Assembly: GCA_012932295.1 (NCBI GenBank)
Contig: JAAONU010000014.1
Span: 21,098,011-21,162,010 of the forward strand
Origin: Cyclina sinensis
Lineage: Eukaryota > Mollusca > Bivalvia > Venerida > Veneridae
Length of the DNA stretch: 64,000 nucleotides
Direction: 5' to 3'
A program made the position numbers and the translations under genes. Positions 56,401 through 64,000 of this stretch are shown in pieces (the first letter of the stretch is position 1; each line of letters opens with the position of its first letter). The notes below the pieces were generated by a model. That model did not search any database and was not told where the DNA came from. It saw only the letters and a program-made list of their open reading frames with translations.

Positions 56401-59400
56401 CGGTCATGGGAAACCTTTACTCCAAAAAGTAAAGAAAACAAAAAAAAGTCTTTGAAGTTTAAAAAAAAAACACCCAGTAAATTTTAACATAATTTTCCTT
56501 GATTTTATTTAAGTGTTCAGTTCAACGTTCATTGTTGAGAGTTTGTCACTTTTCCTGACTAAACATAACCTAATGATTTCGGTAAGCTTGTAACATTGTG
56601 CCCTAAAGCTTAGGCATATTTACTCTTTAATTCAGGTAAGTTCCTACTTATCACTTCAAGAGTCATTGTGGAAACCCCTTGATCGAAAAGATACTTGTTC
56701 TTAAATCCGAAACTAGGCCGGGAGTGGGTTTGGTAAGCCTCTAGAAAATGTAATCCTTAAGTCCTTGTTTCAGGGCTATGGTACAGTAAGTTATTCATTT
56801 ATACATATAAGTTACTTTGAAGTTACTTGTTCATAGAACCATTTATTGGCGTACGAACTTTGGTTAATTATAAGGCAAGGTAGAGGTTAAACAGCCTCAG
56901 AAACGTGTAATACCAAATTCAAAGTATCGGCTAAATGAAAAATCGACATCTCCCAAAGTGTCCCTTCTAGCAATTATTAAACAACTCCTCTCTGCTCCTA
57001 TTGTTATTTCCTCGCGTTTCTTTTCTATTTTTTTAAACTGAGGTTAGTGTGAGTGTTGTGTATTACGTCACGACTTTTTGTGCAGCAAAGTTTTGCGGGC
57101 TGTAATTATTCAAATGACAAAACATGACTTCAGGTTCGATTACCTTGGCCATTGATATAAATCTTTCGTAATATCTTAATGGTGGCATCTTACCACGCGC
57201 AATCAGATAGGGTCTCCACTTTCCAATGCTCCAGATGTTGCTACGGTTTTCTTTGCAAAGCGATGATAAAATTATGCTTCAGTTCGTCATATCACACTCT
57301 TGCTCTTCCATTAAAATAATCGTCTGCCCCATATTACATGTGTATATCTTGACGTAATCATCTCATTGAATGAACTTAAGTGAAGCACATTTTATGTCTT
57401 TGAAGCAAGCCAAGTGGCATTTTTATGAGTAAAACTGAATACAATTTCTTCAAATTATCAAATTATTGTACACCGAATTTAATTAAAAAACTGTAATTCA
57501 CGTTGAATACAGTTTTATGAATGTTGTAAATTTACGTTTGTAAGTAGAAGATTGTGTTATGAATAAAAAAAATAACGCCGTTGGTACACCTGTGATACAC
57601 TTTCAACTCAAACCTCTGTGCACATAATATTTGTTGTTCCATTTTTTGCTTACATCTGAGAGCGTATTGTAACAGTTTTGGTGTTTAACAAACACGTCAT
57701 TCTCTGGCTTACATAACACGTCATTCTCTGGCTTACATAACACGTCATTCCTTTGCTTACACTCTTCTTTTGACAAAATGAATTTAACTTTTCATTTCTT
57801 TCCATATGTTCATCGCACTGTACTTTGGGCCGAATCAGAGACTAATAGTAAAATTGCTAGTTAAAATATTAAACATTTTACAATGCTGTTTTATTTGTTT
57901 ATCAAATAAGAACATGTGTTTGTAAATTTGTATAGTCAACAATGGATGGCTCATTTATTTATCCAAGCAAAATTATTCCAACACAAATTCTGCGGTTCAG
58001 AACATTGATCAATCTGCTTTATAAAATTATATCAGGTTATTGTTAACTAAATATTTGCATCCTAATTAAAAATGTACTTTTCATAAGCATATGAATGTAA
58101 GCAATTTACGTCATTCTGTCGTCCATAAAACCCAAACATGACCCTCTACAGCCCTACTGTTTGCCCTAGCATGACCTAGCATGTGTGTGGGGGTCTTTTT
58201 AAAGTATCTTTCTAAAACCGTTTTGGTTGAGAAAAAAAAACTTACTATTTTTTAATGATACTGCCCAAAATGCACTAACTTTTAAATGGCGGTTTTTCGG
58301 GTAAAAACTTTAAAATTTTCAGAACGTAAAAATCTTGTGTCTATCTCAATTTCTTTGGACAAAAAAAGCATAGAAAACTAGAAACAAGCTAACACAAGAT
58401 AAAAAGATTTTTCTGTCTGTGCAGGTGCGGCTAAACCTAAAAATGTTCATTGGGTTGCAACTTGATTAATTTTCATGAAACAAGAAATATATATATCCAA
58501 TAAGAAAAAATCATATGAATTTCCCGCATACATACCTTTTGCAGCTTCTATTACCGAATCAATGGATGGTCTTATGTACTCGATATTGGTATTAAATTCT
58601 TCTTTGATCAGAAGACCTTCTATGCGCAGACGATAACTGTAAAAAAAATGGGAAAAGGGAATAAAAGAATCCTAGCTGCATGAAGAGTAATATTACCTGA
58701 ATTAAGTACGTTACGTAGTTTAGATGTTATCTATGTCATAACGTCAATCAAAAAATAACTCTTATGTGCAAAGCTGATACATTACCTTTCATGCAATTAA
58801 GCATCCTCGACTGGTTTATTAATAAATAGTGTCGTCTGCATACAAATTGCTAATAAGCAGACGACTTTTCTCCAAAATATGTAATTAAATTGTAGACGAG
58901 AAATAAGTCCTTACCATATATGCATATATACAGTATATAAATTTATATACATATACATGTAGCGTTATATAGACCAACTATCACACAACGTATCAAGGAA
59001 TCTTGACGTCTCCTAGTATGTGTGGTTTTTGCGAGTGTTCTGCAATCCAGAACACCAGATTTCGAGCACACAGGCAAACCAAAACAGTGCCACTGGGCAA
59101 GGAAAGTATCAATTAACTAACTATGAACTTGTGCCAGAAATGAACTATTGGCTCCTTTACACTTGCCAGGCTAAGCCTTAGCAGAAGAAAAGCTTCACAA
59201 TAACATTTAAGTCCAAAAGTATACTCTAAACGTGATTTCAAAACTTACTTTGGAAGACCCATAAGGCACATGAAGAATTTTTCTGCACTGCCCAGTTTTG
59301 CTCGGTCACCATCGAAACTTCGAAATAAATCCACCTGAATCGACAACATCGGATTTTTTTACATCAATTAAATCAACATAAAAGCAATTAAGTCTTTCCT

Positions 59401-62400
59401 GATACAAGTGGTAATATACACTGAAATCGTGTTTTCCATGTTTGCTTAAATAATTATACCGTTTTTCCATGCGTTCCTGTTTCTAGACCTGGTTTGACTT
59501 AGTAAACACTGACGCATTGTAGTCCAACTTGAAAAGATTGTCAGGACGGTTATATTTTGTTGACGTTTTATGTTTTATATTTTTGTTACATTAAGGTTTG
59601 AACTCACTGAAAGGTCGATAACATAAATATTTTTAGACAATATGCAAACAAACTATATCTTGAAAATGTTTTGAAGATAAAAGAAGATCATAAAAATTAG
59701 CTTAAGATATATTTCATAAATTGCAGCCTATAAATGCTTTAACATTTCCTGAGAAATAAATTTCACGAATGTGTTATCACAAAAAAACAGCAAAAAAAAA
59801 TGCTGAAACCATTTTTTTGACTCTAGGTTAGGAACCAGTCACTATATACCTCTTCCTGTGTAGGTAATATCTTCTGCAGACTTTTAAGCCTCTCAGCACC
59901 GAATTTATCACTTTGTCCTTCCTGTAACAGCTGAACTATTTCCTCGTTTGTCATACGGAACTGCTTCATGAAGATGTTTACATTCAAACTACGTTTCCCA
60001 TCTAGTAAGTTTACCTACAACATCAAAGTCGAGTACAACTCCATTATTTACAAAAAGAATGTGAATACAGAGGCAAGACTGCTGTCATGCAGAAAGTACA
60101 ATTAAATTTTTTTTTCAGACAAATCCGTTCTATAATGTGTATTCAACATTTTCTACTAGGAAAATACTATTGCTCCAAGAAATGAGTGTGTAGTTTCAGG
60201 TAAGGTTTCAACTAATTGTTTTCCTTCGTCATTTGCTGGGGAAAAAACATACGAATATAAATAACTTTTTCAAAATACTCTCAGAGAAAAAATGCGGATG
60301 GCTTTTGCTTACGATACTATGAGATAAATATGACAAATGTATCACACCTAATGTATTATTGAACGAATGTTTATATTCGGCCCCATTAATCAATACCATA
60401 GTTACGGCGTGAATGAAATATTATTTCCTGAAAACTTATTAAACTGTTTATCTTGATTTTTATAACAGTGGGTGCCGCAGATTTAATGAATGTGTCGCGG
60501 GGTAGAAAAGTGCTTGATGACAAATGCCTTCCCATGACACGCGTACACTTATAAGGTCCATTAATGGCGTGGGTGGACAGGAACCGGGTCACTTTTATTA
60601 TTACTTTTATGTTTTTCATATCTTTGACATTATCACTTCAGATAAAACATCAACCCCCATTCAGTGTTTCGCGGTTACTAAATAAACATTTCAAGGACAA
60701 TCGTAAAAATATTGAAGAAAACCGCATGACATAGCCAGTAATTCAGGAACTATTATGAAAAGTTGCATAATTATCACGAAATTAACTTAGACTGTTCAAC
60801 TGTTTCGCTAAACTGGAAATCTACAGCAAAACTGCAGAACCTTTTCTGAAAAAAAATCGGGGGAAAAAAATCTAAAAATAAACATCTAAAAGAAGACGTT
60901 ACTCTGTTGAACCCTTCATTAAATTTTTTATGTAAATATGAAAAGACAGATTTTTTTTTTCGATAAAACTGTTGCCTCTTGCATGATACACGAATCCTTT
61001 ATTATCATTTGTTATACCACCCAATAGCAAATGTGTGTGAAATCGCCCCTTTTTTGAAGTTGTCAATCCATCAACATTCTTCATTTTAATGATATTTAGT
61101 TAGAAAATCAATGCAAACAATCTTACATAAATTTCAAATTTGTAATAAATGTTCCTCAACAAAGATTCATCTGTATAGGGCAATTTCTTTTAACTTAATC
61201 AAATGTTATGAATTCACAAGTAAAACCGTTAATAAATTGGGGTGTACCACCAGGCCACAATATATAATGTGTTTACACAATGCCTAAAACTGTTTCTATA
61301 AGTTTTATAGCCAATCCGCCCATATTTTAAAATAATGAGAACATTGAAAAATAGGTTGTGCACCGAAGGTCAGCATGAGTGCAAAAGGTAATCCATCAAA
61401 ATTCAAGCCTGAATAAAAGAGGTTAATTACTATAATTGTTAAATTATTCGTGTCATTTGCAAAATCCGAATCAATCTCGAATGCATTTTCATGCTTTCCA
61501 CACGGTCTGAATGTCATGCGAGGTTTCAAACATTATTTATATGGATATGACAGTCCGTGCACCTGTCCACAAAGTTAAACGTACATTTTTCACTTGAATA
61601 CATACTAATTGATGTGCAATACATTGTACAGATATTGGCATATCTTTGACATATGACATATCTTTATCATTTTTCAAAACTCTGTAAAGTGTGGCAAGTT
61701 TCAAGCACGCTGACAGACTAAAATGTTTTAAAAGATGTTTTTTTCAGCCAATAGATTCACAAGTAAAAAAAAAACTCACGTTTCAAAGAATATGGACTGT
61801 CGGGTTTTTAAAAACAAAGTTAATCTTGGCATAGGAATTAAGTCTGGGCATTGTCTCGAGTATTTTGATTGGTTGCACTTTTGAAAAAAAAATCTTTCAG
61901 CCAATCATTTTAGTTGTAACGAATATTGAGCACAAGCAGCATCAGCATCGCAGATTGGATCAGTTCTTGAAACTTGGTTTTTTTAAACAGAGTTTTGAAT
62001 TCAAATACACTGAGCACCTTTAACTAGCACAGACAAAAATATGTATCTCGTACAAGAAGGTCACCATTTTGTTTACAGATTAAATAAATGCAACATAATT
62101 TCTTTTTAGCACATGTAGAGTTACTGTAACTAATACGAAATACATGTATATGAGTGACACATAATGTTAGGTTATTGATATATCTTTCTGTATATGAAGT
62201 ATATGAAGTAATATATCTATTTTTTTTATTTATTGTGATGCAATGTTTATCCTACCGGATACACGGATTCCCAGTAGTCATCCTGAAATAAAGGGAGCCT
62301 TGTTCAGCAAAAAACTATCAAATTTTGGTGTAGTTTACATACCCTGCGTGCTATAGCTGACCATGAACTTTTAAGCGCTCACTACTTTTTAAAGGACATG

Positions 62401-63274
62401 CATACAAACTTACGAACCATTTTGAAGCTTAAGCCAAATTATTAAGACATTATTGAAATAATGGCTGTCTCGCACCAGAAATAATAGCTGCAAACTTATA
62501 ACTCACCTCTGAACTTTCTTTCTTTTTCTTTTCCACACTGCTTGAACCGTCTAGGGCATTTTGGCTGTTGGTTTTTATTTTATTCACACCAAACAAGTCC
62601 TCAATTTGTTCGTAGTCCATTTTTGACACATATCCATTGAACATTTGTCCTGTTAAGGTCCATAAATTGTTTTTACCCATAACTTTATTTACTGGAATTT
62701 TTTGCCACTGTAATGTTCGCATTTTAGATTTTGGTTTTGGTGTATTTTGTTGTGGTAACTTTTTCTGTGGTTTAAAAAATCCACCACCAGACGGTGCAGG
62801 AGGAGGTGGGGGTACTCCAACTCCAGGAGGAACTGGGGGAGGGGGAGGGGCTCCCATTCCCGGAGGAGGGGGTGGTGGAGGTGGTGGTGGTACACTACCA
62901 CCAGGAGGCGGTGGTGGTGCTGGAGGACCACCAACAGGCGTTGACGGAGGAGACGTCATACGAGATGGAACAGGCGGCGCTTGTACGTCGCCATCTTGAA
63001 CACCGGAATTAGATCTCCTCGGAGAGGTCACCCTATGTCTATCATTTTCAGTGTGACACGAACAAGTACATCTGCACTCTGATTTATTGTCAAGTTTCTT
63101 TGCGAAAGACTGAAGTAGTTTCTTTGAATCATCCACTGATTCTATCACTGTTGCTTTACTAACTAAAGTTTCCACAGTTTCCCAAGTAACTTCCGCCGTC
63201 TTGTCACTGGGGTCTATTTTTAGTAAATGTTGCAACACTGTGAGAAAATGTATTTCATGTGGTGTGTTATCCAC
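46250..63274 (-). CDS. INF2: Inverted formin-2 type formin, N-terminus off the right edge
   Basis: Actin-nucleating and, in vertebrates, filament-severing formin. Exons in order: 62507-63274, 62256-62282, 59850-60014, 59249-59334, 58536-58636, 55829-55899, 54268-54375, 53739-53809, 51718-51838, 51114-51278, 50625-50709, 46250-50415. All are phase-consistent and give 1,977 residues from the first base of the first listed exon. Order: end of DID/dimer region ([25 protein letters not shown]) at 8-45, FH1 at 100-163, FH2 at about 186-585, DAD/WH2-like [10 protein letters not shown] at 607-616, then a tail of about 1,360 aa. Human INF2 is about 1,250 aa in total. The DID-like start favours INF2 over FHDC1, which has a long tail but no DID. 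The DID exons must lie right of 64,000. Confidence 0.92.
50625..60014 (-). CDS. INF2: INF2 FH2 domain exons (ten exons)
   Basis: Ten exons from 59850-60014 to 50625-50709 encode the rest of FH2: the conserved [16 protein letters not shown] with the actin-contact Ile, [11 protein letters not shown], the [16 protein letters not shown] helix, [22 protein letters not shown] (the GN-GFKL-LLKL formin signature), [13 protein letters not shown] coiled region, and [18 protein letters not shown] (human LADYLCEDAQQLSLEDTF). The last short exon is a Lys/Glu-rich helix. All key positions I can recall are present, so the domain looks functional. Introns range from 0.3 to 2.6 kb. Confidence 0.93.
51839..53738. 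other. INF2 intron, no gene seen
   Basis: 1.9 kb of A+T-rich sequence with a short C-rich tract (about 52,808-52,845). Only scattered short open frames, none with family resemblance. Confidence 0.6.
55900..58535. other. INF2 intron, 2.6 kb, no gene seen
   Basis: Apart from the 24-bp repeat at 57.7 kb, it is plain A+T-rich sequence without long open frames or element ends. Confidence 0.6.
57691..57770. repeat. Short tandem repeat, 24 bp x 3
   Basis: AACACGTCATTCTCTGGCTT plus ACAT starts at 57691, 57715 and 57739; the third copy is slightly changed. INF2 intron. Confidence 0.85.
60015..62255. other. INF2 intron, 2.2 kb, no gene seen
   Basis: No open frame with protein-like composition and no clear repeat termini. 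Confidence 0.55.
62256..62282 (-). CDS. INF2: INF2 27-bp microexon
   Basis: Nine codons, DDYWESVYP, between a TTTATTTCAG acceptor and a GTAGGA donor, phase 0-0. It falls between the lasso exon and the exon with [15 protein letters not shown], i.e. in the flexible linker of FH2, where insertion would be tolerated. Supported by splice sites and phase only; may be optional. Confidence 0.55.
62507..63274 (-). CDS. INF2: INF2 exon with DID end, FH1 and FH2 lasso
   Basis: 768 bp, phase 0-0. Residues 8-45 match the human SAQLLSVLQGLLHLEP and LWEALESLVNRA segments; a CRCTCSC cysteine cluster is at 67-73; FH1 has five proline runs, the longest of ten (profilin/SH3 targets); LQWQKIP at 188-194 is the FH2 lasso with its Trp. 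The acceptor is CGTTCTTTTCAG. An open frame extends 48 bases beyond it to an ATG pair at 63322, but these bases form the pyrimidine tract and are taken as intron. Confidence 0.92.
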
Positions 63275-64000
63275 CTGAAAAGAACGATAATTCGCTGTTA
63301 AAGAACTACTATATTCCATCAACTTTTCGAAACATCTGAAAGAATAGTCCTGCTTTAAGCAGTGTATGAGAATACAGAGAAAGAATGAATTATTATTGAT
63401 ACATTTAATACTTCATTTATTCAATTACCGCCCGCCTTGAAACTGTCTGTCGCCCCAAGCACCGGCCTTACTCATCAATATTTTCATCAAATGAATGGCC
63501 TTTATTTTTAATTTACTTTGTAACTGATACTTTGTCCCATTTGGATAAAAGGAAACTAGAAAGTTCAATTCGTCTGCTTTGGCGACAGAGCAGACGAAAA
63601 CTTACATAGACAACGGTGACCGAGAGAAATAAAAAGCTTGCTAATTATTCATTTCAGCATCTTTGATTTCCTTCATCTGTCATTTGTTGCAAAATCATGA
63701 TTAAAGTTCTATCTAAGCGACTTGTAACAATATGTTAGGTCTTTGTTTACAACACGTTCAAACTGACATGGAGGCTGATTTACACTGACATGTAACCTTT
63801 GCCTTTGTTTTCTATTTTTGCTCTCTGTCTTTTTCTTACGTTAATTACATTTCATTCGACTGACCTTTCTAACAATGATGTGGCGATTTAATCAAACATA
63901 AATATCTTGACTTCCTTTTATTTTGACGAAAAAACTTTTCTACTGAATCAAGAGTCATAGAAACCTTTTTCTTCCACCGAGTCAGTAGTCGTTATGAATT
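63275..64000. other. INF2 intron up to the window edge
   Basis: No exon matching the missing armadillo region could be found; a TTCTTTCAG at about 63,337 is followed by a frame that stops within a few codons in the needed phase. Confidence 0.55.

Noticed and set aside
62637..63012. Gly-rich plus-strand open frame of 120 codons
   Set aside because: Complement of the INF2 proline runs.
63275..63322. ATG pair at 63322 as the INF2 start (MMEYSSSLTANYRSFQ)
   Set aside because: Bases form a pyrimidine-rich acceptor tract; the following residues match the middle of INF2, so the start must be further right. An alternative promoter cannot be excluded.

Overview
The window is animal nuclear DNA. It is A+T-rich, its genes are split by many GT-AG introns, and it is full of short non-autonomous transposons with internal tandem repeats. 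The repeat content (Helentron/HINE-like elements with internal units of about 157-165 bp and a hairpin-plus-CTCTTGTT end) together with the protein similarities points to a bivalve mollusc. The phylum call is firm; the species is not determined.

Three genes can be read from the sequence. (1) Minus strand, 14,688 down past the left edge: CRAMP1, the Cramped SANT-domain chromatin regulator. I resolved 16 coding exons by matching splice sites and reading phase (1,018 codons from the start Met); the last exon or exons lie beyond position 1. (2) Plus strand, 16,237-37,136: a Jupiter/HN1 family gene (JPT1/JPT2 homologue) with five core exons (219 aa), two well-supported in-frame cassette exons, a third possible cassette and a likely alternative terminal exon. 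(3) Minus strand, 63,274 down to 46,250: an INF2-type formin. The window holds the end of the N-terminal regulatory region, FH1, the complete FH2 and the DAD/WH2-like motif. A single 4.2-kb last exon encodes a Ser/Thr/Pro-rich basic tail of about 1,390 aa. The N-terminal armadillo (DID) exons lie beyond position 64,000.

Layout: CRAMP1 and JPT are head to head, with 1.55 kb between start codons. JPT and INF2 are tail to tail, with about 9 kb between stop codons that holds a composite repeat with a nested broken Tc1 transposase, plus presumed 3' UTR sequence. Large introns carry several HINE-like elements, three TIR elements with recognisable target duplications or TA sites, two long palindromes and a minisatellite that abuts a CRAMP1 5' splice site. 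CRAMP1 and JPT2 are also neighbours in the human genome (16p13.3, from memory), so the pair looks like retained ancient linkage. No tRNA, rRNA, CRISPR or bacterial-type feature was seen. I found no wholly new system; the most unusual items are the giant INF2 tail with degenerate helix repeats, the JPT alternative exons and the shared transposon architecture.
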